Assembly: GCA_003500135.1 (NCBI GenBank)
Contig: DNTA01000018.1
Coordinates: 1 to 50,856 of the forward strand
Length of the DNA: 50,856 bases
Reading direction: 5' to 3'
Source: Cytophagales bacterium
Lineage (GTDB): Bacteria; Bacteroidota; Bacteroidia; Cytophagales; Cyclobacteriaceae
This document shows, one piece after another, positions 18,894 through 27,972 of this stretch. Numbering within the stretch: position 1 is the first letter of the stretch; the number at the start of each line of letters is the position of its first letter. The position numbers and the translations under genes were made by a program. The notes below the pieces were generated by a model that saw only the letters and a list, made by a program, of their open reading frames with translations, did no database searches and had not been told where the DNA came from.

Positions 18894-19013
18894 TGTTATT
18901 TGTTGAATTTGCACCCAAATTACTCAAAACCGGTTTTAATGCATATACTTATATCGCGAAAAATCAATTTAAAGCCTCTTTTAATTAATAAAAGAATTTC
19001 TGTATGCACTTTT

Positions 19014-19211
19014 CCAGCGCCTCTAAGGGCTTCCCAGCGGTATTTTTGGTCCCGCCAGCGCACTTTGTGTATTTCTAAGCGAAGGTTTTATTCGTCCCAG
19101 CGCCGGGGTAAATTCCCCAGCGATCATTTCATGCGCCCCAGCGCTTCCTGAGCCCTCCCCAGCCGCTGGGGTACAATACTTTCCCGCTGGAATGCAATTT
19201 TTAGCGCTGGG
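19014..19211. repeat. Periodic CCAGCG array ending in a nested palindrome
   Basis: Plus-strand CCAGCG cores start at 19014, 19034, 19055, 19076 (degenerate TAAGCG), 19097, 19117, 19138 and 19159 (CCAGCC). Steps are 20, 21, 21, 21, 20, 21 and 21 bases. The orientation then flips: CGCTGG cores start at 19164, 19185 and 19205. The flip is centred on the perfect palindrome CCCCAGCCGCTGGGG (19157-19171), and the outer pairs (19138 with 19185, 19117 with 19205) mirror about the same centre near 19164. Sequence between cores is not conserved. The array is GC-rich in an AT-rich gap between divergent genes. It fits binding sites two helical turns apart on one DNA face, or an RNA fold. I do not know a named family. 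Confidence 0.8.
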
Positions 19212-19536
19212 AAAGGGGGGTGGGTCATATTTTTTGATGGTATCCTAAAAAAACTGGGGTGGTATCCCAAAATAAACGGTCAGGTTTTACATAAACCAGG
19301 GCGTATCGTTTGTATTCATCGATCGGTTTTCCAAATCCCGGTACTCGTAATGCGATTCAAAGGATGGAGCAATTCCCTCCCGGATTATCCGGCAATGAAC
19401 ATATCCACTCGATCAGAATCCCTTCCATAGGATCATGGTTACCTTTGAATTTAAAAACAAATTTCGCATGTCTGTTGCTAAATCGACAGAAGCCGTTAAT
19501 TTTACGACATCGCTATGTGATAATGAAAAGAGCTGA
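19212..19536. other. Intergenic gap before the POT-like transporter
   Basis: This 325-base stretch starts with a G-run (GAAAGGGGGG) at the array edge. It holds no gene I can support. A minus-strand frame over roughly 19230-19510 reads protein-like but has an in-frame TGA and no recognisable domain. The promoter of the transporter gene is expected here. Confidence 0.45.
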
Positions 19537-20751
19537 ATGAAAAAAATAAAACTTCACTCGCACAACACTTACACTTATATTTATGCGGGTTCCCGGTTAA
19601 TTGAGATAGCGGCCTACTACGGCCTTCGTAGTGTTTTGGTGCTGTATATGGTTAGTGATACCTTAAATATGTCACAACAAGAGGCCCTGAATATCTACGC
19701 CTGGTTTACCGGATTATTTTTAGCAAGCATGGCGCTGGGGGGTGTCATTGGCGATTTGGTTACCGGTAACAAGAACGCCATCATCATCGGTGGTATATTA
19801 CAGGCAGTTGGAGCTTTTGTTATGTGCCTATATTCCACAACAGGACTATACATTGGTTTGGCAATGGTCATTTTTGGGGGCGGATTGTACTCACCTAACC
19901 TCAAGGCAAGGTTTGGTAAATTATACCTCAATAAACCGGAACTGCTGGATGCCGGGTTTACTATTTTGTATTTAGCAGTTTTTCTTGGTTCTATAACGGG
20001 AGCGCCGGTGATAGGATACATAGGGGGGGAATATGAATGGATGTACGGGTTCATCATTGCGGGATTATTAATGTTGGGTTCCGTGATATTCCTTTTGTTT
20101 TCCAGAGATGAAGTAAGGAATTTAATAGTAGGACGAAATTTTAATTTTTCCTACAACCTGATCGTCATTCTTTTTGTTTTGTTAATGTCAGGGCTGTTCT
20201 GGACTGTTCAGGAGCTGGCATATCCCGGAATCCGAAATGCCATTTCAGGATTTCAGGGCTTGGATTATGTTGATATTCCCAGGAGTTTCTGGTCGGCGCT
20301 GGATTCCATTTTTGTCGTTCCGCTATCCATTTTGGCCATTGTGCTGTGGTCTTATTACTACCAAAACCGTTTTGTAAAACTGTCCGTTGGGTTTCTTTTG
20401 GGTGCATTAGGCTTTGGAATATTGTTAGTAGCTTCGGCTTACCAGGGCGAAACGTTTATTCTTATTTTTGCTTTATCTGCTTTTATGCTAAGCCTGTCGG
20501 AGATCTATTTTGCCCCAACTATCCAATCTCTGGTGGTGCGTTATACAAATCCGAAATATCTTGCAACGGTGATGGGCCTGATTTCTGTACCCGGTAGGTT
20601 GTTTGTCGTATTAACAGCTTCTATTGCGATTGACCTGGAAAATAAGCCCGGATTTGCTCTGACAATTGGTGTGGCGCTGATGGCAATATTATTTGCGATA
20701 GTTCTGGTTTTTATGAAGTCGGGAAAGAACATTATTGGCAAAGAGGTTTGA
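19537..20751 (+). CDS. POT/PTR2-like major facilitator transporter
   Basis: This 404-residue inner-membrane protein has about twelve hydrophobic helices and resembles the proton-dependent oligopeptide transporter branch of the MFS. The first helix carries IEIAAYYGLRSVLVLYMV, the counterpart of the POT ERFSYYG motif, and ALGGVIGDLVTGNKNAIIIG matches the loop 2-3 signature. It is shorter than typical POTs (450-500), and the proton-coupling ExxER element before YYG is not kept (SRLIEIAAYYG). Substrate preference or coupling may therefore differ. The start gives a short basic N-terminus before helix 1. Substrate cannot be named. Confidence 0.75.
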   Translation: MKKIKLHSHNTYTYIYAGSRLIEIAAYYGLRSVLVLYMVSDTLNMSQQEALNIYAWFTGLFLASMALGGVIGDLVTGNKNAIIIGGILQAVGAFVMCLYSTTGLYIGLAMVIFGGGLYSPNLKARFGKLYLNKPELLDAGFTILYLAVFLGSITGAPVIGYIGGEYEWMYGFIIAGLLMLGSVIFLLFSRDEVRNLIVGRNFNFSYNLIVILFVLLMSGLFWTVQELAYPGIRNAISGFQGLDYVDIPRSFWSALDSIFVVPLSILAIVLWSYYYQNRFVKLSVGFLLGALGFGILLVASAYQGETFILIFALSAFMLSLSEIYFAPTIQSLVVRYTNPKYLATVMGLISVPGRLFVVLTASIAIDLENKPGFALTIGVALMAILFAIVLVFMKSGKNIIGKEV

Positions 20752-20842
20752 TCATGACCAGCTACTCTTATGGATAATTAAGTTTAGTTTGTCTTTTGTG
20801 AAACGTGATCTGTACTCATTTGCATGCTGTTCTCTTAAACAA

Positions 20843-20870
20843 AAAAAGCAGCCCGAATGAGCTGCTTTTT
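20843..20870. terminator. Bidirectional terminator between the transporter and tricorn genes
   Basis: AAAAAGCAGC (20843-20852) pairs perfectly with GCTGCTTTTT (20861-20870) around an 8-base loop. It lies between convergent genes ending at 20751 and 20893 and gives a T run on both strands. Confidence 0.85.
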
Positions 20871-20892
20871 AACCTGTAGAATGGTCACTGAA

Positions 20893-23800
20893 TTATCTCG
20901 TTTCGTAAGCCGGCCTGTCCGGTTTTTCGTGCCCTTTTTCATTTAGCAGGCGTATCACCTCGTCAATTCCGGCTTCCAGTTGGACATCGGTGCCATTGGC
21001 CAGTTTTTCGAAGTCTTCCATAACTTCTACATCCGGATCCACACCATGACCTTCTTTAAACCAGTCCCCGTTGGGGTCATACATGCGGAAAGTCGGCACG
21101 GTTACTCTTCCATTGTCGATCAAACCGGGCGCTCCGCTGATCCCTATTAAACCACCCCAGGTACGTGTGCCAACCAAAGGTCCGATACCGGCTTTTCTGA
21201 AATAATCCGGGAAGGCATCGCCGCCAGAGCCACTGAAGCCATTGATCAGCATTACTTTGGGGCCAAAATTGGCGGTAGGAGGCCATTGCCAGTCTTTACC
21301 GTCGCGTACGGCCCAATAGGCGAGGGGCTTGCGGTCGAGCATCTCGATAAACCGGTCAGGTATTTGTCCGCCGCTGTTAAAACGCTCATCCACGATCAGG
21401 CCTTCCTTGTCAATCTGTGCACGGAACTGCCGGATCAATTCGTTCTGCCCGTCAATTCCGGTGCTTCGCACATAAATGTATCCAATCTTGCCATCAGTTC
21501 GTTCCTCCACGTGCTTGCGGTTGTTTTCAATCCAGGCGAGGTGCCTGAGTCGTGTTTCAGAGTTCATCAGTTCTACCACCACATGCTTGGCGCCGGTCAT
21601 AGAGGCTGTGCTGTTATAGGTGATTTCGGCTTTTTTACCCCCTAAGCCCTGGAAGGCAGCATATGGCGATTTGTTGCCATCTAAAGCCATACCATTAACG
21701 GCCAGGATATAGTCGCCTTCTTTTATGCTAATACCGGTTTTGGCAAGTGGCGATTGCGCTTCGGCATCCCAGGCAGCGCCCCGCAGGATTTTGCCCACTG
21801 TATAGTGATCGCCATCTTTTTCCCAGTCGATGCCGAGGTAACCTACATTCAATCGCGCTTCCTCTTCATTGTCGCCACCCCCGCGGTAGGTGTGTGAAGC
21901 ATTCAGTTCGGCGATAAGCTCTCCCAGAATGAAGTTGACATCCGATCTGGCGCTTGCTTGTTTGATCAGTGCACCATACCGCGCTTTCATAGCCGGCCAA
22001 TCTACGCCGTGCATATTGGGATCGTAGAAGAAGTCGCGCTCAAAGCGCCATGCATCATTGAAGATCTGTTGCCACTCCACCTGTGGCGCTACCGTCATCT
22101 GAAGGTCGGAAGTAGGAAGTGCATCCTTTATTTTCTGGCCCTCAGCCACATCGACAATGCCCCACTGTCCATTTTGACCTACCAGTAGTTTTTTGCCATT
22201 GGCAGAAACTTCGTATGCCCGTGCACCTTCCATGATCGTTTTCGCTTCACGCGCTTCGATGTCATAGTATTTTAGGGCTGGTTTGGCAGCATCATCAGAA
22301 CCACTGTTGGGGTAATGCACATAAATGAGTTTGCCTTCCACAGAACGGAGTTTGCCGTAGTTACCAGCCGGTAATGGCAGCATTTCGGCCCTGTTCTCAA
22401 AGTGCTCGTAATCAATGGTTACTTTTACGTCCTCAGCTTCTTCACCATTATCGTCTTTCTTCTTGTCTTTCTTTTTCTTTTTTTCGTCTTCACCATTTTC
22501 TTCTTTTTCTTCTTCCACCTTCACCTCATCATTTTTCGCTTTCAGTATTGATTCGGTTTCCGGTGTAAGGGCCACGACCATCAGGTTGGTGGCATTGGGA
22601 TATACGAATGTATTGTCAAGGTCGGAATATACCGGTGAGAAAGTGCGGTTGCTATGGTAGAAAAGATACTTACCATCAGCGCTGAAAACAGGCTGGAAGT
22701 CATTGTAAAAGCCGGAAGTTACCTGTCGTTTTTGTTTTGATTCCGTATCATAAATAAATACCGCGCCATGTTGATTGTCCAGGCTACGCGAGTAAGTGAT
22801 GTATTTGGAATCCGGCGACCAGCTTGCTTCAAAGCCACGTAGGGCGCCTTCGAACATCGAAATGCCATTGCCAATGGTGACTACGGCATTGGTGGTGACA
22901 TCTATGTATTGGATCTGCATGCCCTGGTCTACATAGGCCAGCTTTTTGCTATCGGGCGACCAGAAAATATTGTAGCGGTAGCCATCTTTAAAAGCAGTTA
23001 ACGTTCTTGGTTGGGCAGGCTTATCAATGCTGTAAAGCACGAGCTGGTATTCACCATTAGCGTCACTCCAGCAGGCGATATGTTTGCCATCCGGCGACCA
23101 GGCAGGATATCTTTCTGCTGCGCCCGCAGTTTGTGACATATTGATGATCACACCCTCTTCGGCCGGAACCGAAAACAACTCACCACGCGCCTGGATGATC
23201 GCCCTTTTTCCGTCAGGTGATATCTGAGCAGTCTGAATATATTTTTTGGCGCTTTTTATGGTGGGTACCAGGGCAGTCTGATCCGTGATAACCGTTATAT
23301 TGACTTCATTGTATTCATGGTTTTCGAGATCCATCAGGTATATTTTTCCACCTGCTTCAAAAACCAGCTCTTCAGGCCCGATGGCGGGGAAATGAACGTC
23401 GAAATCTTTGAAAAAGGTCAACTGCTCAGTTTCGCCACTCTCTACATCATATCGCCAGATATTGGCGCGCAGGTTTTCCCCCTGGTCAGACAGGAAGTAA
23501 ATGCTGTTGCCGTGCCACATGGGTATTTCGTCGTTGGCATCGTTGGTGGTGATGTTTTTGGTCTCAAAAGTATTGAGGTCAAAAATGTGGATGTCGGGCG
23601 CCGTACCTCCACGATAGCGTTTCCAGGTACGAAAAACCCTTGAACGGTCCGTATAGGCTATCTTGCTTCCGTCTGGCGATATACTACCGAACTCGCCATA
23701 GGGCACCGGTAATTTTTCCGGAAGACCGCCTTGAATATCTATTTTATAAAACTGGTTGTAACGTTGCCGGCCACTGTTTCTTGAAGAGGCAAACAAAACC

Positions 23801-24156
23801 GAGCTTCCATCGGGCGTCCAGTCGATGACGCGGTCATTCATGCTGTGGAAGGTTAATCGCTCGGGGATGCCGCCTAAATAATCGACCACATACACCTCAT
23901 CATTGCCACTGTAGTTGGCTGTGTAGGCGATGTGCATGCCGTCGGGTGAAAATCGTGGAAAAATCTCACCGCCTGCAGGAGAGCTGAGCCTGGAGGCTGC
24001 ACCGCCCGCTTTGGGTACAATCCAGATATCGTCGCCATAGGCAAAGGTGATATGGGTTTTGGATACATCGGGGTACCGCATAAGCATGGCATCCACTTGT
24101 GCCATAGCGTGTACGCCGAATAAACAGAATAGTACAAATATGATTGTTTTCTTCAT
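20893..24156 (-). CDS. Tricorn protease homologue (S41 peptidase with propeller domains)
   Basis: This 1087-residue exported protein starts with a signal peptide (MKKTIIFVLFCLFGVHAMAQ). About 540 residues of beta-propeller repeats follow (MRYPDVSKTHITFAYGDDIW, and repeated FSPDG/WSPDG units). A highly charged Glu/Lys linker comes next near residues 545-580, then a helical domain, a PDZ-like domain around YLGIDWEKDGDHYTVGKIL, and the S41 catalytic core. The core contains VDERFNSGGQIPDRFIE and the nucleophile region INGFSGSGGDAFPDYF. This order matches tricorn, an oligomeric peptidase that trims oligopeptides; Bacteroidota versions are secreted. It is monocistronic and convergent with the transporter gene. 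Confidence 0.95.
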   Translation of the reverse strand: MKKTIIFVLFCLFGVHAMAQVDAMLMRYPDVSKTHITFAYGDDIWIVPKAGGAASRLSSPAGGEIFPRFSPDGMHIAYTANYSGNDEVYVVDYLGGIPERLTFHSMNDRVIDWTPDGSSVLFASSRNSGRQRYNQFYKIDIQGGLPEKLPVPYGEFGSISPDGSKIAYTDRSRVFRTWKRYRGGTAPDIHIFDLNTFETKNITTNDANDEIPMWHGNSIYFLSDQGENLRANIWRYDVESGETEQLTFFKDFDVHFPAIGPEELVFEAGGKIYLMDLENHEYNEVNITVITDQTALVPTIKSAKKYIQTAQISPDGKRAIIQARGELFSVPAEEGVIINMSQTAGAAERYPAWSPDGKHIACWSDANGEYQLVLYSIDKPAQPRTLTAFKDGYRYNIFWSPDSKKLAYVDQGMQIQYIDVTTNAVVTIGNGISMFEGALRGFEASWSPDSKYITYSRSLDNQHGAVFIYDTESKQKRQVTSGFYNDFQPVFSADGKYLFYHSNRTFSPVYSDLDNTFVYPNATNLMVVALTPETESILKAKNDEVKVEEEKEENGEDEKKKKKDKKKDDNGEEAEDVKVTIDYEHFENRAEMLPLPAGNYGKLRSVEGKLIYVHYPNSGSDDAAKPALKYYDIEAREAKTIMEGARAYEVSANGKKLLVGQNGQWGIVDVAEGQKIKDALPTSDLQMTVAPQVEWQQIFNDAWRFERDFFYDPNMHGVDWPAMKARYGALIKQASARSDVNFILGELIAELNASHTYRGGGDNEEEARLNVGYLGIDWEKDGDHYTVGKILRGAAWDAEAQSPLAKTGISIKEGDYILAVNGMALDGNKSPYAAFQGLGGKKAEITYNSTASMTGAKHVVVELMNSETRLRHLAWIENNRKHVEERTDGKIGYIYVRSTGIDGQNELIRQFRAQIDKEGLIVDERFNSGGQIPDRFIEMLDRKPLAYWAVRDGKDWQWPPTANFGPKVMLINGFSGSGGDAFPDYFRKAGIGPLVGTRTWGGLIGISGAPGLIDNGRVTVPTFRMYDPNGDWFKEGHGVDPDVEVMEDFEKLANGTDVQLEAGIDEVIRLLNEKGHEKPDRPAYETR

Positions 24157-24295
24157 GTGTGTTTGGATTTATTTAACAAATAAAGGTTCAAACAAATGCC
24201 GAGAAAAGCAATCGCCATTTATTGTATGTAACTATGTTGCTTTAAATGGAAGAGAGACGATATAAGCGGAGGTGGTGGAAGAAGGATAGGATGTA

Positions 24296-24326
24296 AGGCC
24301 GCCTTTATAAAAGTAAAAGGCGGCCT
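24296..24326 (-). terminator. Strong hairpin after the DUF5723 gene
   Basis: AGGCCGCCTTT (24296-24306) and AAAGGCGGCCT (24316-24326) form an 11-bp perfect stem with a 9-base loop, 10 bases past the minus-strand stop at 24337. The minus-strand T tract is weak, so termination efficiency is uncertain. Confidence 0.7.
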
Positions 24327-24336
24327 GTTAATTCAA

Positions 24337-25671
24337 TTATATTTTTCCAAAGTTCAGATTGATACCAAATTGTGCATCCACACTTTTGGTATTGTCCAGG
24401 TTGATCAGTGGCGTTAGTATATTATCTGATGTAAAATAAAGCTGGAAGAATCCGGCATTCACCGATAAGCCCAGTCCAATATTGCTCGCTACGCCATCTA
24501 CAATGTTGTAGTTGACCGAACCGTAAAGTATTTTACCAAACCGCTTGTTATAGGAAATACTAAAGGCATTTTTCAAATTCCCCTGGAAAAGCCTTCCGTG
24601 CATGAGTAGCCCCACATTAGATGTCGAGTTGATCATGTAGTTTCCTCCCAGGTAGATTTGAGAAGTAAGGCTTGTGGTAAAGGCTTCATTAACCGTTTCC
24701 GTTTCGAATATTGCGCTCAAGGTATCAGATAACTGGTCACCAAAGCCGTCAAGATCTGAGATGTCCAGGCCACCATAGTTGTAATCGCCGTTTTGCAGGA
24801 TATAACTTTCCACTTCATTTTTCCAGCGAATAAAACCTAAGTCATTGATTGCGGCTGAAAACTGCCATTTATCGAACAATTTATAGGTTGCGCCCAGGTC
24901 CATGCCAAAGCCTGAATTTCCCGTTCCCGGAAGATAATCATCGATATCGCCTTCATCATCATCCAGTGCAGTTATTCCCGCCGTTTTCATTCGCATATCA
25001 CTACCTTTTACATTGATTAAGTAAGTTTCCGGGTCGGTGTATACTGTGGCGCTAAGGTTTTTATCCGTTTCGGCATGGAAAAAACCCTGGATATATTTCA
25101 ATCGGACCCCCACATTCAAGCGCTCATCCAGAAAGGGGTGATTGTAGGCAATTCCATAGTCAACTTTAGTAGTGCTTTTTACATCCATTCCACTGACCTC
25201 TACCCTGCGGCCCAGGAATCTCTCAGATCCGTTTCCCTCCATTAAAAAGTCTACCATTTCTTCTGAAACTTTTGTAAAGGTTTTTGTAGTGGCCACTACC
25301 GAAAAGCTTCCATATCCTTTTCCTATTCGATGGCCGAAGTAAAACAATCCTATATCAGCGCTCTGAGCAAAATGGTTGTTGCGTTTCAATGCCGGACCAA
25401 AATGATTATAATCCAATACCAGGTCATTGCCTTCCCGGATAAAAAGTTCCGAAATACTTAATTCAGAACTGCTAGATACAAAAACATTGTTCAGAGCGGG
25501 AAAGCCCAAATGGAATTTGCGATCCGCTTTAAATGCCGGATTGAGCAAATGCGCCTGGGGTACGTTTTCATTCAATTGATAGAGCGAAAGTTGATATTGA
25601 GCTTCCGCCTTTTTCTGCCCAATAATGAGCAATGCAGTAAGAATAATGGTATATTTTATAATTAGCTTCAT
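24337..25671 (-). CDS. DUF5723 family outer-membrane beta-barrel-like protein
   Basis: The 444-residue protein has a signal peptide (MKLIIKYTIILTALLIIGQK, ending near AEAQ). The N-terminal YQLSLYQLNENVPQAHLLNP motif, which precedes a long alternating-strand domain, is the recognisable start of DUF5723. The protein is probably an outer-membrane barrel, related in style to the PorV/PorQ-like proteins of gliding or type IX secreting Bacteroidota, but no specific role is known. The start lies 7 bases after the stop of the upstream lipoprotein gene, so the two are one operon and their products may act together at the outer membrane. Confidence 0.8.
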   Translation of the reverse strand: MKLIIKYTIILTALLIIGQKKAEAQYQLSLYQLNENVPQAHLLNPAFKADRKFHLGFPALNNVFVSSSSELSISELFIREGNDLVLDYNHFGPALKRNNHFAQSADIGLFYFGHRIGKGYGSFSVVATTKTFTKVSEEMVDFLMEGNGSERFLGRRVEVSGMDVKSTTKVDYGIAYNHPFLDERLNVGVRLKYIQGFFHAETDKNLSATVYTDPETYLINVKGSDMRMKTAGITALDDDEGDIDDYLPGTGNSGFGMDLGATYKLFDKWQFSAAINDLGFIRWKNEVESYILQNGDYNYGGLDISDLDGFGDQLSDTLSAIFETETVNEAFTTSLTSQIYLGGNYMINSTSNVGLLMHGRLFQGNLKNAFSISYNKRFGKILYGSVNYNIVDGVASNIGLGLSVNAGFFQLYFTSDNILTPLINLDNTKSVDAQFGINLNFGKI

Positions 25672-25678
25672 GACTCCT

Positions 25679-27283
25679 CTAGTTTGATGTATCTGTATTC
25701 ACTTCAATCAATGCCCTGACATCTATATCGATTTCATTTTCGGGTGTTATTTTGATTAACTGATCATTAGCGATGTCAGTAGTGTTCAGTATCAAAAGCA
25801 ACCTCAATTCGGCAGCGCCGTTAATTCGATCTAGTTTTGCCCTATCAAGCAAGACCTCTGTTAGGGCCGTTTCTTCTCCGGTAGAGAATCCCTGCGCATT
25901 GACAGGGGCCGGCCCGACTATTTGTGTGAAATCGTCAAAAAGGAAGTCCAATGGATTGCCGAAGTCATCAACGAATACGCCCTGCATAAATGATCCCATC
26001 GGGAATTCGTTTCTGGTGTCGAGAAATAGCGTAATGCTTTCCGCGTCTTCGGTATCCAGGTCATCCCACTCGATTGCTTCATCCAGCACCAGGCTATCCA
26101 TGTTGAAATGAGCAGGAATACCAATTTCATATATGGTTTCGAATACGCCGTCATAGGTGGCAAAATTTCGAGCAGTTGGATCCATGTCAGGATTGGTTGC
26201 CACAGTGGCGCTTATTTCATATAAGGTGGCAAATGAAGAAACGATTTCGTCGATATTGGAATTGTTAACATCAATTAAAATATTGTTGTCAATAAAAGAA
26301 CCAAATTCTTCCAGCGATGGCCCTTCCAATCGCGGAGGGTTATTGATAATTTTGCCTTCGAGCGATGCCACCGGAAAACCATCGGCGTCAAAAGCGGTAA
26401 AGTCGTCTATTATGAATTCAGCTTCCACACCAACATTGGTCGAGATGCTTAAATTGACATAGGGCTCGGCGAAGTAATAACTACCGGCCAGGAAGTTCTC
26501 AAAGAAATCAACCTCTACCGGATCCGGATTTACCGAAACCTCATAATTACCCATATAACCGTAAGCAGCTTCGTATTGAAAATCCGTGGTATTCACATCA
26601 TACTCCACACCCTGCCCGGCCAATATAGGAGTGCCTTCGGTAAATACACTTAGTGTAACTTCATAGGTAAAAGTATTCGTAGAGGTCCCGCCGTCGGTAA
26701 GGTTTAATAAGGCGCCGCTAAGGTCGATTTGATCAGATACAAATTGCCCGCCTGATACATTTTCCAGCAATACCTCAATGGTATCCCCGGTATTTTCGGT
26801 AAGCGACCAAAAGCTAAACTGGATGTTGGCACGGCTGGAAGTGGTATTACGCGCAGATATATTTATCACACCTTCCCGGATCTCAACACTATCCACCAGG
26901 GCATTATTTTGTGTTTCAACCTCATAACTGTTGTCCTGCGAAACAATAATTTCAATTGGTTCAGGTATTAGGATGTCGTTTGGGAAGGTCAGATCGCCTT
27001 CAAAAAACTGATCTTCAAATTCAATGTAATCGCGGATAAACTCCGGGTCCAGTGTGTCAATAATAGAAAACACCACAACATTTTCGTTATTTTCGCTGAC
27101 AATGACCGTGGAATCAAGATCCTCGATCAGGTCTTCGAAATTATAAAGCGCTTTTCCGACAGGAATAGCCAGATCAGCATTATACCGAAAATTGATTTCA
27201 TCGAAATCTTCTAAATAGTCACTTTTACATGCCATAACTATACCGGCAAGTACCGCGAACCATAGTAGTTTGGGTATATTCAT
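25679..27283 (-). CDS. Large lipoprotein of unknown function
   Basis: This 534-residue protein has a lipoprotein signal with lipobox GIVMAC near residue 19, followed by Lys-Ser-Asp. The mature part is acidic and rich in predicted beta strands, with a segment LAIPVGKALYNFEDLIEDLD near the N-terminus. A C-terminal part reads LLLILNTTDIANDQLIKITP. I recognise no enzyme domain. Its tight coupling to the DUF5723 barrel gene (7-base spacing) suggests a surface or periplasmic partner of that barrel. Confidence 0.8.
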   Translation of the reverse strand: MNIPKLLWFAVLAGIVMACKSDYLEDFDEINFRYNADLAIPVGKALYNFEDLIEDLDSTVIVSENNENVVVFSIIDTLDPEFIRDYIEFEDQFFEGDLTFPNDILIPEPIEIIVSQDNSYEVETQNNALVDSVEIREGVINISARNTTSSRANIQFSFWSLTENTGDTIEVLLENVSGGQFVSDQIDLSGALLNLTDGGTSTNTFTYEVTLSVFTEGTPILAGQGVEYDVNTTDFQYEAAYGYMGNYEVSVNPDPVEVDFFENFLAGSYYFAEPYVNLSISTNVGVEAEFIIDDFTAFDADGFPVASLEGKIINNPPRLEGPSLEEFGSFIDNNILIDVNNSNIDEIVSSFATLYEISATVATNPDMDPTARNFATYDGVFETIYEIGIPAHFNMDSLVLDEAIEWDDLDTEDAESITLFLDTRNEFPMGSFMQGVFVDDFGNPLDFLFDDFTQIVGPAPVNAQGFSTGEETALTEVLLDRAKLDRINGAAELRLLLILNTTDIANDQLIKITPENEIDIDVRALIEVNTDTSN

Positions 27284-27414
27284 TTGATTCTTATTTAGTT
27301 ACATTTCAAATATTACCCAAAATGCATGAAATATTAGGATTTTTCGTTTTTCGATTGTTATTTTTCGATGAATAATCATTTCGCTTATTTTTTTGATCTA
27401 AAAAAACCTAAACC

Positions 27415-27972
27415 ATGAAAGCCAAAGGCACAGTAATCAGTTCTATCCACAACTTTGTGAAGGAGAACTTCAATGGTCAGTATGACCAATTTAAAAATGC
27501 ACTTTCGCAGGAGTCTAAAGCCATTTATAACAACGCCATTCTCGCCACCGACTGGTATGATATCCATAGTGGGGTAATTGAGCCCACAAAACTGATTGGC
27601 AAGCTATATTACAATGGAGATGTTAAAAAGGCGGCCTGGGAGTCAGGTTACTATAGCGCGCAGTCCAACCTGACCGGCATTTATAAAGTGTTTGTTATGG
27701 TTAGCACGCCACAGTTTATGATGGCCCGGGCAAGTAAAATTTTGAAATCATTTTACGACCCTACGCTTATTGTTGTCTTCGATAAGGGGGATAAATTCAT
27801 GGAATTGCACATAACAGAGTTCGGCTACCCCAATGAAGTGCTTGAATGGCGCATTCAGGGCTGGATGCAAAAAGCATTGGAGATTTGCGGTTGTAAAAAC
27901 CTGGATATAAAAATTACCAAATCGATGGCCCGTAAAGATGCCATCACCGCATTTAAAATCAACTGGGAATAA
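27415..27972 (+). CDS. V4R/DUF2378-like small protein, function unknown
   Basis: The 185-residue cytosolic protein has no signal peptide. The layout resembles the heme-NO-binding/V4R-like fold of DUF2378 (TIGR02265) proteins: a helical N-terminal half (SSIHNFVKENFN, WYDIHSGVIEPTKLIGKLYY), then MMARASKILKSFYDPTLIVV and LEWRIQGWMQKALEICGC, ending in an FKINWE strand. The match is by pattern only. The haem-ligand histidine of H-NOX proteins is not evident. Its stop codon is in frame with the following broken EEP gene. Confidence 0.6.
   Translation: MKAKGTVISSIHNFVKENFNGQYDQFKNALSQESKAIYNNAILATDWYDIHSGVIEPTKLIGKLYYNGDVKKAAWESGYYSAQSNLTGIYKVFVMVSTPQFMMARASKILKSFYDPTLIVVFDKGDKFMELHITEFGYPNEVLEWRIQGWMQKALEICGCKNLDIKITKSMARKDAITAFKINWE

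Noticed and set aside
19014..19211. CRISPR array or tandem coding repeat at the CCAGCG region
   Set aside because: Only a 6-base core is shared and the intervening sequence varies within 20-21 base units, so it is not CRISPR. Steps alternate between 20 and 21, so no reading frame can be kept through it.
19230..19510. Possible coding remnant on the minus strand before the POT-like gene
   Set aside because: The frame reads somewhat protein-like (FKGNHDPMEGILIEW) but contains a TGA, has no start or known motif, and lies in an intergenic region. Not supported.
22374..22660. Ser/Phe-rich plus-strand frames inside the tricorn gene
   Set aside because: They are the antisense reading of the Glu/Lys linker of the tricorn protein.
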